A stretch of 64,000 bases of DNA from Pseudomonas sp. DTU_2021_1001937_2_SI_NGA_ILE_001 (GCF_032463525.1 NZ_CP135971.1:4583501-4647500); one strand, 5' to 3'. Numbered from the stretch's first letter, positions 1 to 9,940 are shown. Made by a program: numbers and translations. The notes: a model not told the origin generated them from the sequence alone.

Positions 1-26
1 ATTTGAATCGACGCATGTGTGTGTCC

Positions 27-1226
27 TCAAATGTTACTGGTCAGGCTCATCAGCGGAAGCATGATGGCCAGCATGATCACCGCCACCATGACCGCCATGA
101 CCACGGTCAGGCTGGGTACCAGGGCCGCGAGCATGCGGTCGATGCCACGCTTGGCCTCGACGTCGAAGACGTCGGCGACCTTGAGCAGCATGCTGTCGAG
201 ATTGCCGGCCTGTTCGCCGACCTCGATCATTTGCAGGGCCAGTTCCGGCAGCAGTGGTTGTTCTCCAAAGGCTTGAGCCAGCCTGCCGCCACCCTTGACC
301 CAATCGGTGGCTTGCTCGAACTGGGCGCGCAGGGCGTGGTTGCCGCATACCTCGCGCACGATGGTCATGGCTTGCAGCAGGGCCACGCCGTTGCTCAGCA
401 AGGTGCCCAGGGTGCGGGCCAGTCGCGCGGCCTCGATGCGTTGCAGCAACGGGCCGATGACCTTCAGTGACAACAGGCGCCGGTCGTGCCGTTGCCGACG
501 CTGTGGGTCGCGGCGCAGCACCGCGATGCTCCAGACCGATGCCACGATGGCGGCCAGCAGCACCAGGCCGTAGGCGCTCAGGAACTCGCCCATGCCGAGA
601 ATGGCCTGGGTGATCAACGGCACCGGAACGCCCAGGTCGCGGAAGATCGGCACGAACTGCGGCACCACGTAAGCCAGCAGCAAGGCCAGCGAGCCGAGTA
701 CGCCGACCACCAGGAAAATCGGATAGATCAGCGCGTTGACCACTTCGCCGCGCAGCTTCTGACTGCGCTCCAGGTATTCGCCCAGCTGGCGCAGGGTGTT
801 TTCCAGCGAGCCGCCGGCCTCACCGGCGCGCACCATGCTGATGTACAGGCTGGAAAACTCGCCGTGCTCTTCTTCCAGCGCATGGCTCAGTGGCTTGCCG
901 GCTTTGACCTGTTCGCGCACTCGCTCGAAGACGGCCTGGCGGCGAGGCTCCTGGTTCTGTTTGCCGAGCGTGCCCAAGGCCCGTTCCAATGGTTGGCCAG
1001 CGCCGATCAGGGTTGCCAACTGCTGGGTGAAACTGACCAGCGCCGCGCCGTTGAGCACGCGACGCCGCATGGCCGTCAGCCCTTGATGGGTGCCGGCTTC
1101 CAGGCTGAGCAGCAACAGGTTGCGCTTTTGCAGGATGGCCGCTGCGGCGTTCTCGTCGCTCGCTTCCAGCGTGCCATGGTGCGTGGCCCCCTCGGCGTCC
1201 AGCGCCCGGTACTTGAAATGCGCCAT
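27..1226 (-). CDS. gspF: Type II secretion inner-membrane platform protein GspF
   Basis: This 399-residue protein is full length for GspF, the polytopic inner-membrane platform subunit that couples the GspE ATPase to pseudopilus assembly. Two GspF domains are visible (about residues 60-190 and 265-390). Three hydrophobic segments lie near residues 165-195, 215-235 and 368-394, as expected for the family. The gene follows gspE by one base on the same strand, so the two are translationally coupled. Paralogous PilC of type IV pili has the same fold, but pairing with this GspE favours secretion. The rest of the cluster would lie to the left of the window. Confidence 0.9.
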   Translation of the reverse strand: MAHFKYRALDAEGATHHGTLEASDENAAAAILQKRNLLLLSLEAGTHQGLTAMRRRVLNGAALVSFTQQLATLIGAGQPLERALGTLGKQNQEPRRQAVFERVREQVKAGKPLSHALEEEHGEFSSLYISMVRAGEAGGSLENTLRQLGEYLERSQKLRGEVVNALIYPIFLVVGVLGSLALLLAYVVPQFVPIFRDLGVPVPLITQAILGMGEFLSAYGLVLLAAIVASVWSIAVLRRDPQRRQRHDRRLLSLKVIGPLLQRIEAARLARTLGTLLSNGVALLQAMTIVREVCGNHALRAQFEQATDWVKGGGRLAQAFGEQPLLPELALQMIEVGEQAGNLDSMLLKVADVFDVEAKRGIDRMLAALVPSLTVVMAVMVAVIMLAIMLPLMSLTSNI

Positions 1227-1227
1227 G

Positions 1228-2952
1228 TCAGTCTCCGCGCGTCACGCGCAGCACCTCGTCGAGGGAGGTCACGCCGGCAACGGCCTGGCGCAGGCCGTCT
1301 TCATACAAGGTGCGCAACCCACCCCGTCGGGCAGCCTGTTCGAGTGTCGCGGCATCGGCCTGACGCATCAGCAGGCTACGCAGTTCTTCGTTCATCACCA
1401 GCAGTTCGGTGATTGCGCTACGACCATGGAAGCCACCGCCCGGCAACTCGCTGGCCGGGCGGTAGAGCATGATCGGGCGTTGCTCGGTGAAGCGTTCAAG
1501 ACCGTGCTCGGCCACCAGTTCAGGCGGCGCTTCGAAGGCGATGCGTGTGACCGGGTCAAGGCGACGCACCAGACGCTGGGCCAGGATGCCCTTGACGGTG
1601 GAGGCGATCAGGTAACTCTCCACGCCCATGTCCAGCAGGCGGGTGATACTCGCCGCCGCGCTGTTGGTGTGCAGGGTGGACAACACCAGGTGGCCGGTGA
1701 GGGCGGATTGAATCGCGATGCGGCAGGTTTCCAGGTCGCGCATCTCACCGATCATGATCACGTCGGGGTCCTGCCGCACGATGGAGCGCAGCGCGCCGGC
1801 GAAGTCCAGGCCGATGGAGGGCTTGACCTGAATCTGGTTGATGCCTTCGAGCTGGTATTCCACCGGGTCTTCGACGGTGATGATCTTGCGTTCGGCGGTG
1901 TTCAGGCGTGACAGCGCCGTATATAGGGTGGTGGTCTTGCCTGAGCCGGTAGGGCCGGTGACCAGCAGGATGCCGTTGGGGTTTTCCAGCACGTCGAGAA
2001 AGTTGGCCAGGCGTTCGCCGTCCATGCCCAGGCTGGGAAAATCGAAATTCACCGTTTCGCGATCGAGCAGGCGCATGACCACCGACTCGCCGAAGCTGGT
2101 CGGTACGGTGCTGACCCGTAGGTCCAGCTCCTTGCCTTGTATGCGCAGCATGATCCGGCCGTCCTGCGGCAGGCGCCGCTCGGCGATGTCCAGCCTGGCC
2201 ATGATCTTCAGGCGCGAAATGATCGCTGCCGATGAACTCGAGGGTGGTGCCTCGGCCTCGTGCAGCACCCCGTCGATGCGGTAGCGCACTTTCAGCTGGC
2301 TTTCGAAGGGTTCGATGTGGATGTCCGAAGCGCGTTGTTCGACGGCGCGCTGCAGGATCAGGTTGACCAGGCGGATGACCGGGGCTTCGGAGGCCAGGTC
2401 CTTGAGATGCTCGATGTCTTCTTCGGCTCCGCCGTGCTCATCCATGGTTTCGATCAACGAGCCCATGGCCGAGCGGCCTTGGCCGTAGAAACGCTCGATC
2501 AGGCCATCGACTTCGCTGGCCAGGCCCACCGACACATACACCGGGGTCTGGCAGGCATAGCGCACCGCCTCCAGCCCATAGGCATTGGCGGGATTGGCGG
2601 CCAGCACATGCACGCCATCGGCGTGGCTGCCGATAGGCAGCAACCGGTTGTGACGCATGAAGCGCTCACTCAATACGGGCAGCGTGTCGGTGGGCGGCGG
2701 GACGGCATCGGCAACCAGTAAAGGTGCCTCAAGCGTCGAGGCCCAGGCCCGGGCCAGGTCCATTTCCGAGACCAGGCCGAGGCGTGTCAGCAGTTCGGTC
2801 AGTGAACTGCCGGGTGATTCCTGCGCGAGTCGCTGTGCCCGTTCCAGATCGACTGCTTTGAGCCCGGCGTTTGCCAACAGCCAGGCACACAGCGCCTCGG
2901 CCGAATGCCCGCTCAGGTGCTCAAGATGGACAGGATTCAAAGTATCGGGCAC
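1228..2952 (-). CDS. gspE: Type II secretion ATPase GspE
   Basis: This 574-residue secretion ATPase powers pseudopilus extension from the cytoplasmic face. The N-terminal domain (about 1-150) is followed by the catalytic core: Walker A GPTGSGKTT near residue 334, the Walker B-like segment IMIGEMRD, and the His box LSTLHTN. The start is GTG at 2952; the Shine-Dalgarno is weak. The paired-Cys zinc motif (CxxC...CxxC) that many GspE/XcpR proteins carry after LAQRLVR is absent: the region reads LVRRLDPVTR and contains no Cys. PilB/PulE-type ATPases are the alternative, but the adjacent gspF and the length support GspE. Confidence 0.88.
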   Translation of the reverse strand: MPDTLNPVHLEHLSGHSAEALCAWLLANAGLKAVDLERAQRLAQESPGSSLTELLTRLGLVSEMDLARAWASTLEAPLLVADAVPPPTDTLPVLSERFMRHNRLLPIGSHADGVHVLAANPANAYGLEAVRYACQTPVYVSVGLASEVDGLIERFYGQGRSAMGSLIETMDEHGGAEEDIEHLKDLASEAPVIRLVNLILQRAVEQRASDIHIEPFESQLKVRYRIDGVLHEAEAPPSSSSAAIISRLKIMARLDIAERRLPQDGRIMLRIQGKELDLRVSTVPTSFGESVVMRLLDRETVNFDFPSLGMDGERLANFLDVLENPNGILLVTGPTGSGKTTTLYTALSRLNTAERKIITVEDPVEYQLEGINQIQVKPSIGLDFAGALRSIVRQDPDVIMIGEMRDLETCRIAIQSALTGHLVLSTLHTNSAAASITRLLDMGVESYLIASTVKGILAQRLVRRLDPVTRIAFEAPPELVAEHGLERFTEQRPIMLYRPASELPGGGFHGRSAITELLVMNEELRSLLMRQADAATLEQAARRGGLRTLYEDGLRQAVAGVTSLDEVLRVTRGD

Positions 2953-3024
2953 GAGCTAACTTCAAATACGACAAACAGCAGGTGTAGCGCACCTGGTGTT
3001 CTTTATTAATGGATGAGTGGGATG

Positions 3025-3252
3025 TTAGTTCGAGTTGCTGGAAAACTGTTGGGCGGGGCGGCCACGCTTGTTTTCGTCTGCCTGAACTTGCTTCTGTTTT
3101 TTACTTTCAACTTTCACGTTTTTTGTTTGTGTCATCAGGGTGCTGTCCGGTGCGCCGGATGCCGAATCCTGAGTGCTGGATTCGGCCGCAAAAGTGCTGG
3201 CGGATACGGCAAGCGTCATGGCAGCGATAGCACTAAGCAATGGCAATTTCAT
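3025..3252 (-). CDS. Small secreted hypothetical protein
   Basis: This 75-residue protein begins with a clear Sec signal peptide (MKLPLLSAIAAMTLAVSAS, cleavage probably after TFA). The rest is a short polar, Lys/Gln/Ser-rich tail with no recognisable domain and no Cys. The ATG at 3252 is preferred over an in-frame ATG at 3267 because GGAG lies just upstream of it, inside the longer version. It is transcribed away from the beta-glucosidase gene. I do not recognise a function; a small periplasmic protein is all that can be supported. Confidence 0.6.
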   Translation of the reverse strand: MKLPLLSAIAAMTLAVSASTFAAESSTQDSASGAPDSTLMTQTKNVKVESKKQKQVQADENKRGRPAQQFSSNSN

Positions 3253-3717
3253 ATCGTGGTTCTCCAATGTTTGTGACAGCTTTGAAAGGACTGGGCGTGA
3301 CCGGATCGTCGCTTTCTGCTCACCCTCTGCGGGCTTTTACCCCCTGATTTCATTGGGGATTGGGCGATCCTTGGTCATTTTGCTAAACCTACAGACCTGT
3401 AGGTTTTGTGAGAGTTCACCTTGTGTGTCAAAAAATTTCCGGGTTTTTCTATTTGTATATTTTTGTTTGACTTCAACTAAAAATGTAAGTCTTAATTTAA
3501 AAGACGCGTGGGTCCACCGCGCACTTAGCTGGCGCAGTGCCAGTAACTTTGGTTCTACCTAGTTTGTTGCCCAAGTTCACGGCGAGTCTGTGCTTGTGCC
3601 TTTTTCTGCTCGCAGTTTGCTCTGGAAACTGCGGTATAGGTGTTGTATTGCCATGAATAAAGGCATCCAGCCTGCACGCTGCGACCTTTGCGCACAGGGG
3701 ATATCTGGAGAGTTTTA
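3253..3717. promoter_or_regulatory. Divergent intergenic region with two perfect dyads
   Basis: This 465-bp gene-free stretch separates the small secreted protein (minus) from bglX (plus) and is AT-richer than its surroundings, especially 3420-3500. It holds a perfect 10-bp-arm dyad at 3385-3406 (AAACCTACAG / CTGTAGGTTT, 2-bp centre). A second one is at 3611-3633 (CGCAGTTT / AAACTGCG, 7-bp centre). Both look like operator sites; the bound regulator is unknown. The bglX Shine-Dalgarno GGAGAG is at 3707-3712. Confidence 0.5.
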
Positions 3718-6459
3718 ATGCGAAGCCGTAAAACGATTGGTGCTCACTCGGCATTGGCGCTTTTGAGCCTGGCCATTGGTTATGCCAACGCTGCAACCAC
3801 CACCACCCAGGAGCAGTTGGCGGCCCGTGAAGCCCGCGCCGACAAAGAGGCCGAGAAGACCCTGGCGAAGATGACCCAGGAAGAGAAGCTGACCTACATC
3901 GGTGGGGTCCTGGGTTGGGACGTGAAGCCATTGTCGCAATACGGCATTCCACAGATCCATGGTACAGACGGCGGCGCCGGCGTTCGTTACGTCAGTGAAG
4001 GCAACGATCAAGGTGTGGTTTACCCTGCCGGTCCGAACCTGGCGGCAACCTTCAACCCCCGTCGCGCCATCGACTTCGGTCGTGCCCTGGGCTACGACAC
4101 GGCCACCGGTGGCTACCAATTCGTGACAGGGCCGGGCATGAACCTGTACCGCATGCCATGGAGCGGTCGGGCGTTCGAATACCTCTCGGGTGAAGACCCG
4201 TTCCTGGGCGCCAGCCTCGCTCCTGCGGTGATCAACGGCATCCAGCAGCGCCGGGTCTGGGCTGAAGCCAAGCACTACGCCGCTAACGACCAGGAAACCA
4301 ACCGCTTCATCCTCAACCAGGTGATGCCGGAGCGGGTGCTGCGCGAGATGAGTCTGCCTGCGTTCGAGTCGGCGACCAAGAACAGCACCGTTGCGATGAT
4401 GATGTGTGCGTTCCAGAAGGTGAACGGCGAGTACGCGTGTGAAAACAAACACCTGCTCACGGACATTCTGAAAAAGGAATGGGGCTTCAAAGGCCTGGTG
4501 CAGAGCGACTACAACGCCATCGTCCATGGCCTGCCCGCCGCACAGGCCGGCAGCGACCTGGACATGATGGGCGGCCAGATGAACAGCAAGGTGCTCAAGC
4601 CTTACCTGGACAGCGGTGAGCTGGACATGGCGACCATCGATGACAAGGTTCGTCGCATCCTCAAGAACATCTACCTGTACCAGTTCGACAAAATCGCACC
4701 GCTGACCACCCACAACATGGCCAGCGCCACCAGCAACAAGGTCGCGCTGAACATTGCCCGTGAAGGCATCGTGCTGCTGAAAAACCAGAACGACGTGCTG
4801 CCGCTGGACAAGTCCAAGGTCAAGCGCATCGCCGTGGTCGGCGACCTGGCCAAATACGCTCCACCGACCGGTTTTGGCAGCGCCTATGTCGATGCCAGCC
4901 ACTACATCAGCGAGCTGAGCGGTCTGCAACAAATGGCGCCGGGCGCCAAGGTCGAGTTCCTCGACAGCCTGTCGCTGGACCCGGCGGCTTCGAAGTGGAC
5001 CACCACCGACAGCAAAGGCAACACGGTCGACGGCATGAAGGCCGAGTTCTTCAACAACGCCAACTGGTCCGGCGATCCGTCGAGCGTGCGCATCGACAAC
5101 CATGTCGATATGGACTGGTCCACCGACGATCTGCCGAGCAATGGCGATGTCAACAACACCTCGATTCGCTGGAGCGGCCAGATCAAGCCGACCATCAGCG
5201 GCGACCAGGTGTTCAAGGTCCGCGCCGACGGCGCCGTGCGCCTGTGGGTCAACGGCAAGAAGATCATCGACAACGGCGACGGTGAGAACATCACCTTCGG
5301 CAGCATTCCGCCGACCATCCCGGAGTCGGGCAAGATCAAGCTTGAAGCCGGCAAGACCTATGACGTGAAGCTGGAATACTCGCGTCGCGACGGTTACCTC
5401 TCCACGCTGGGCGGCCTGGTCGGTGTGCAGATGGCCTGGGCGTCGCTGGCCGCCCCGCAGGATCTGTCGCAGTACGATGCGGTTGTGGTCGCTGTGGGCA
5501 ACAGCAACGAATACGAAGGTGAAGGCTTCGACCACAGCTTCGACCTGCCCGAGTACCAGAACGAGCTGATCCAGAGCATCGCCAAGGCCAACCCGAACAC
5601 CATCGTCACCATGCACGGTGGTACCGGGCTGAAGATGAGCGACTGGATCGACCAGGTGCCGGCGGCGCTGCATGCGTTCTATCCGGGCCAGAACGGTGGT
5701 CAGGCACTGGCCGAGATCCTCTTCGGCAAGGTCAACCCATCCGGCAAGCTGCCGATCAGCATCGAGCGCAACGTCGAAGACAACCCGCTGTATAAGGACT
5801 TCCCGAAGTTCGACAGCACCCGCAAGCTGGTCAAGGAACTCAGCTACAAGAACGACCTGACCATGCTCGGCTACCGTGGTTACGACAAGACCGGCACCAA
5901 GCCGCTGTTCGCCTTCGGCCACGGCCTGTCGTACACGCAGTTCACCTACAACAACATCTCGGTCACGCCGGGGGTTGCGGTGGGCAACACGCCAATCAAG
6001 GTGTCCTTCGACCTGACCAACAGCGGCAAGCGCGCCGGTTCCGAAGTCGCCGAGCTGTACGTCGGCCAGAAGAATCCGAAAGTCGAGCGCGCGGTCAAGG
6101 AGCTCAAGGGCTACAAGAAGGTCTTCCTGCAGCCGGGTGAAACCCGCCGGGTCACCATCGAACTCAATGACCGCTCGCTGGCGTACTTCGATGAGGCGAG
6201 CAAGCAGTGGGTCGTCGATGCCGACACCTTCGACATCAGCGTGGGTTCGGCCTCGGATGACATTCGCCTGAACGGCAGCCTGGTCAACCAGTTCCGTCAG
6301 GAGCTGTCGACCACCACCAGCAACCCGCTGCCACGTTCGGCACTGAACTCGACCAAGGCGCTACTGCCTGCGGTCAAGACCGGTGGGGTTTTCGACCAGG
6401 ACGAAAACATCAACGACGGTAACGGCAACGCCGACTATGACGGCAGCACCGACTACTGA
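3718..6459 (+). CDS. bglX: Periplasmic GH3 beta-glucosidase with PA14 insert
   Basis: This 913-residue glycoside hydrolase family 3 enzyme probably releases glucose from beta-glucosides in the periplasm. A Sec signal peptide (about residues 1-25, ending YANA) precedes the GH3 N-terminal barrel. The likely nucleophile is Asp264 in VQSDY. A PA14 carbohydrate-binding insert occupies about residues 437-575 inside the GH3 C-terminal domain, and a fibronectin-III-like domain closes the protein. ATG 3718 is chosen over an upstream in-frame TTG because GGAGAG sits 5 bases before it. The acidic, Asn/Asp-rich C-terminus (NINDGNGNADYDGS) is unusual. The exact sugar specificity cannot be read from sequence. 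Confidence 0.85.
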   Translation: MRSRKTIGAHSALALLSLAIGYANAATTTTQEQLAAREARADKEAEKTLAKMTQEEKLTYIGGVLGWDVKPLSQYGIPQIHGTDGGAGVRYVSEGNDQGVVYPAGPNLAATFNPRRAIDFGRALGYDTATGGYQFVTGPGMNLYRMPWSGRAFEYLSGEDPFLGASLAPAVINGIQQRRVWAEAKHYAANDQETNRFILNQVMPERVLREMSLPAFESATKNSTVAMMMCAFQKVNGEYACENKHLLTDILKKEWGFKGLVQSDYNAIVHGLPAAQAGSDLDMMGGQMNSKVLKPYLDSGELDMATIDDKVRRILKNIYLYQFDKIAPLTTHNMASATSNKVALNIAREGIVLLKNQNDVLPLDKSKVKRIAVVGDLAKYAPPTGFGSAYVDASHYISELSGLQQMAPGAKVEFLDSLSLDPAASKWTTTDSKGNTVDGMKAEFFNNANWSGDPSSVRIDNHVDMDWSTDDLPSNGDVNNTSIRWSGQIKPTISGDQVFKVRADGAVRLWVNGKKIIDNGDGENITFGSIPPTIPESGKIKLEAGKTYDVKLEYSRRDGYLSTLGGLVGVQMAWASLAAPQDLSQYDAVVVAVGNSNEYEGEGFDHSFDLPEYQNELIQSIAKANPNTIVTMHGGTGLKMSDWIDQVPAALHAFYPGQNGGQALAEILFGKVNPSGKLPISIERNVEDNPLYKDFPKFDSTRKLVKELSYKNDLTMLGYRGYDKTGTKPLFAFGHGLSYTQFTYNNISVTPGVAVGNTPIKVSFDLTNSGKRAGSEVAELYVGQKNPKVERAVKELKGYKKVFLQPGETRRVTIELNDRSLAYFDEASKQWVVDADTFDISVGSASDDIRLNGSLVNQFRQELSTTTSNPLPRSALNSTKALLPAVKTGGVFDQDENINDGNGNADYDGSTDY

Positions 6460-6497
6460 TTGACCCACGGGCGCCGACTTCGCTGACGGTGAAACGG

Positions 6498-6531
6498 AAC
6501 GGGGTGATCCAGCCATGGATCACCCCGTTTT
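6498..6531. terminator. Bidirectional terminator between bglX and tetR-family gene
   Basis: A perfect 14-bp stem (AACGGGGTGATCCA, loop GCCA, and its complement) ends in TTTT at 6528-6531. It lies between two convergent genes, and the stop codon of the TetR gene touches the T-run. It should serve bglX best. Confidence 0.85.
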
Positions 6532-7160
6532 CATTTGGCCTGAATATCCCGCCTGACCTGCGCCATATAGCTTTCGAAGGTCTTGACCAGGTCGACCTGC
6601 TCCGGAAAGCGCAGCCATTGCAACTGCAAGCCGTCCATCATCGCCAGGATCTGCCGGATGAGGCTGTCCAGGTCTACGTCTGCACGTACTTCTCCGGTGG
6701 TCACCAGGTGGTCGAGGCGCGCGCGCATGCGCCCGTAGATGGTCTGGTAGCGGGTCTGGAACCACTCCCAGGCCGGGTGGCTGTCTACCAGGCTTTCGGC
6801 ATTGAGAATGCTGAACGCACGAATGACACCAGGCGCCGTTGCATTCGCCCGGTTGATCGCCAGCAGCCCTTCGATGAAGCCGTCCAGGGTCGCTTCGCTC
6901 TGGACCTTGTCAAGGACCTTGCGGTTGACCTCATCGCGCCGGGCCAGCACGCCCATGAGCAGAGCGGCCTTGTTGGGAAAGTGGTGCAGTACCCCGGCCA
7001 CGGAGATGCCGACGTGCTCGGCGATACGGGCGATGGACGCGCCGGCATAACCCTCGAGTGAATACAGCCCAAGCGCCGCATCCAGTAATTCTTCGCGGCG
7101 TTTCTGGCCTTTTGGCGCGCGGCGGGTGCGGGGTGCTGACGCTGGTGGGGTGCCTTCCAT
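6531..7160 (-). CDS. TetR family transcriptional regulator
   Basis: This 209-residue TetR-type repressor has an N-terminal helix-turn-helix at about residues 25-70 (IARIAEHVGISVAGVLHHFPNK). A helical ligand-binding domain fills the remainder. ATG 7160 is preferred over ATG 7187 because AGGA lies 6 bases upstream of the former and nothing resembles a ribosome site before the latter. It converges on bglX and diverges from hrpB, so its target is not obvious. It could act on its own 257-bp upstream region or on distant genes. The ligand is unknown. Confidence 0.85.
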   Translation of the reverse strand: MEGTPPASAPRTRRAPKGQKRREELLDAALGLYSLEGYAGASIARIAEHVGISVAGVLHHFPNKAALLMGVLARRDEVNRKVLDKVQSEATLDGFIEGLLAINRANATAPGVIRAFSILNAESLVDSHPAWEWFQTRYQTIYGRMRARLDHLVTTGEVRADVDLDSLIRQILAMMDGLQLQWLRFPEQVDLVKTFESYMAQVRRDIQAK

Positions 7161-7417
7161 GTGGATCCTGTGGGTAACGGTTTGCATCTTTATGGTGCAA
7201 CTTTACGCGAGCCTTTACCCCGGTCGCCAGCCCGGGATTGTCGGACACAGGCAGCGTAGCCGCTTTTAAGCCTGTGCCAGCGGCGTGGGCCGTCAACCCT
7301 GGCGGGGCTATGGCCGCAAGCCCCTTGGCTTGAACTGCCGCACCACCTGTTGTGCTCAGGTCGGAACGGGTCAGCGGCTCTCCAGGCGTATACTGCCGCT
7401 CTGATTTGGGGGCCTAG

Positions 7418-9940
7418 ATGATTTCTCTACCAATTGACCTCGTACTGCCATCTCTTCGCGAAGCGCTGGCCAAGCGCGACGAGGCTGTCCTGGAAGCGCC
7501 GCCCGGCGCCGGCAAGACCACCCGCGTGCCGCTGGCGCTGCTGGATGAGCCTTGGCTGGCCGGGCAGAGCATTCTGATGCTCGAACCCCGGCGCCTGGCG
7601 GCCCGCGCCGCCGCCGAGCGGCTGGCCAGCGAGCTGGGTGAGAAGGTCGGCGAAACGGTCGGCTACCGTATCCGCCTGGACAGCAAGGTGGGGCCGAAGA
7701 CGCGCATTGAGGTGGTGACCGAGGGTATTCTCACCCGCCGCTTGCAGGACGACCCGGCGCTGGAAGGCGTGGGGCTGTTGATTTTCGATGAGTTCCACGA
7801 GCGCAGCCTGGATGCCGACCTGGCCCTGGCGCTGAGCCTCAATGGTCGTGAGCTGCTGCGCGATGACCCGCCGCTGAAAATCCTGCTGATGTCCGCGACC
7901 CTGGAAGGCGAGCGTCTGTCGACGCTGCTCGATGACGCGCCGGTGGTGCGCAGCGAGGGGCGGATGTTTCCGGTCAGCACGCAATGGGGGCGGCCGTTCC
8001 AGCCTGGTGAGTTCGTCGAGCCCCGGGTGGTGCAGACGGTCCTCGACGCACTGGGCAGCGAAAGCGGCAGCCTGTTGGTGTTCCTGCCTGGCCAGGCGGA
8101 GATTCGCCGGGTGCATCAGCAACTCGCTGAAGCCTTGGGTGAGCGCCGCGACGTGTTGCTGTGCCCCTTGCATGGCGAGCTGGACCTCGACGCCCAGCGC
8201 GCGGCCATCGACCCGGCGCCGGCGGGCAAGCGCAAGGTGGTGTTGGCCACCAACATCGCCGAGACCAGCCTGACCATCGACGGTGTGCGGGTGGTGGTGG
8301 ACGCTGGCCTGGCGCGAGTGCCGCGCTTCGACCCCGGCAGTGGCATGACCCGCCTGGACACCCAGCGTATTTCCCGCGCCAGTGCCACCCAGCGTGCCGG
8401 CCGTGCCGGACGCCTGGAGCCAGGGGTGTGCTACCGCCTGTGGTCCGAAGCCCAGCATGACCAGTTGGCGGCCTATGGCAGCGCCGAGATTCTTCAGGCC
8501 GACCTGGCCGGCCTGGCCCTGCAGCTGGCGCGCTGGGGCGTGGAGCCTGGTCAGTTGCAGTGGCTGGACCAGCCGCCCGCCGCCGCTTTTGCCCAGGCCC
8601 GCGACCTGTTGCAGCGCCTTGGTGCCCTGCAGGATGACGGGCGCCTGAGCCGCCATGGCCAGGCCATGGCCGAGCTGCCGGCGCATCCGCGCATCGCTCA
8701 CCTGCTGTTGCGCGGGCACGACCTCGGCCTGGCAGACATGGCCTGCAATGTGGCGGCCCTGTTGGGCGAACGTGACATTCTGCGCGGCGCCGGTGCCGAC
8801 CTGCACAGCCGCCTGGCCCTGCTGAGCGGCGAGCACAAGGCGCAGCGTGGCGGGCAGGGCGGGGTGCAGCGTGCGCGGCAACTGGCCCGGCAATACCGCA
8901 GCTACCTGCGCGGTACGCCAGGCCAGCCGGTCAGCGATCCGCAGGATAGCCGCTGGCTGGGCGCCCTGCTGGCCCTGGCCTATCCGGACCGCGTGGCACG
9001 CCAGCGCCGCGCTGGCGGCGCGGAATATCGCCTGGCCAATGGCCGGGCAGCGCTGTTCGGCGAAGCCGATGCGTTGATGAAGCACGAATGGCTGGTGGTC
9101 GCCGACCTGGGCAGCCGCCAAGGCCAGCGCGAGGAGCGGATCTACCTGGCCGCCGACCTCGATGAGTCGTTGTTCGACACTGTGCTGAGCGAGCAGGTCC
9201 GTCAGGTGGATGAACTGGACTGGGATGAACGCGAAGGCGTTCTGCGTGCCGAGCGGCAGATCAAGGTGGGCGAGCTGGTGCTGTCCCGTGCACCGCTGAC
9301 GAATCTGGATGACGAGGCGCGTACGCGGGCGCTGATCAACCATGTGCGCCGCAAAGGGCTGGAGCTGCTGCCGTGGACGCCGGAGCTGCGTCAGTGGCAG
9401 GCAAGGGTAGAACTGCTGCGCACGCTCGACGTTGAAGCGGGGGTTGAAAGCCAGTGGCCTGACTTGCGCGACGAGGCTCTGCTGGCGACCCTGGAGCAGT
9501 GGCTGGCGCCTTATCTCGGCAAGGTTTCGCGGCTCAGCCATTTCGCCCAGCTCGACCTGTCTTCCATCCTGCGCAACCTGTTGCCCTGGCCATTGCCCCA
9601 GCACCTCGATGCCCTGGCGCCGCAGACGGTTGCGGTGCCGTCGGGCTCGAACATTCGCGTCGACTACAGCGAGCGGCCTCCGGTGCTTGCCGTTCGTCTT
9701 CAGGAGTTGTTCGGTCAGGTGGATACGCCGCGCATCGCCAATGGGCGGCAGGTGCTGAAGCTGCACCTGTTGTCGCCGGCACGGCGCCCGGTGCAGGTGA
9801 CCCAGGACCTGGCGAATTTCTGGAAGTCGACTTACGGCGAAGTGAAGAAGGACCTCAAAGGCCGCTATCCCAAGCATTTCTGGCCAGACGATCCGCTGGT
9901 GGCGCAGGCGACGGCCCGGGCCAAGCCAAGGGGAACGTAA
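7418..9940 (+). CDS. hrpB: ATP-dependent helicase HrpB (DEAH-box)
   Basis: This 840-residue DEAH/RHA-type helicase has the usual HrpB length. Walker A PPGAGKTT is at residues 28-35 and the DEAH-equivalent box reads DEFHER from residue 124. Motif VI QRAGRAGR is near residue 325, then the helicase-associated domains and the HrpB C-terminal domain follow. HrpB proteins are cytosolic and presumed to act on RNA; their physiological substrate is poorly defined. ATG 7418 follows a GGGGG tract. No operon partner is visible. Confidence 0.92.
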   Translation: MISLPIDLVLPSLREALAKRDEAVLEAPPGAGKTTRVPLALLDEPWLAGQSILMLEPRRLAARAAAERLASELGEKVGETVGYRIRLDSKVGPKTRIEVVTEGILTRRLQDDPALEGVGLLIFDEFHERSLDADLALALSLNGRELLRDDPPLKILLMSATLEGERLSTLLDDAPVVRSEGRMFPVSTQWGRPFQPGEFVEPRVVQTVLDALGSESGSLLVFLPGQAEIRRVHQQLAEALGERRDVLLCPLHGELDLDAQRAAIDPAPAGKRKVVLATNIAETSLTIDGVRVVVDAGLARVPRFDPGSGMTRLDTQRISRASATQRAGRAGRLEPGVCYRLWSEAQHDQLAAYGSAEILQADLAGLALQLARWGVEPGQLQWLDQPPAAAFAQARDLLQRLGALQDDGRLSRHGQAMAELPAHPRIAHLLLRGHDLGLADMACNVAALLGERDILRGAGADLHSRLALLSGEHKAQRGGQGGVQRARQLARQYRSYLRGTPGQPVSDPQDSRWLGALLALAYPDRVARQRRAGGAEYRLANGRAALFGEADALMKHEWLVVADLGSRQGQREERIYLAADLDESLFDTVLSEQVRQVDELDWDEREGVLRAERQIKVGELVLSRAPLTNLDDEARTRALINHVRRKGLELLPWTPELRQWQARVELLRTLDVEAGVESQWPDLRDEALLATLEQWLAPYLGKVSRLSHFAQLDLSSILRNLLPWPLPQHLDALAPQTVAVPSGSNIRVDYSERPPVLAVRLQELFGQVDTPRIANGRQVLKLHLLSPARRPVQVTQDLANFWKSTYGEVKKDLKGRYPKHFWPDDPLVAQATARAKPRGT

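Noticed and set aside
3715..5922. 735-residue open frame antisense to bglX
   Set aside because: It mirrors the high-GC third-position pattern of bglX, has no ribosome site and shows no recognisable domain. Similar long antisense frames opposite mrcB (53867-56371), hrpB (7427-9877) and ilvI (58178-59824) were rejected for the same reason.
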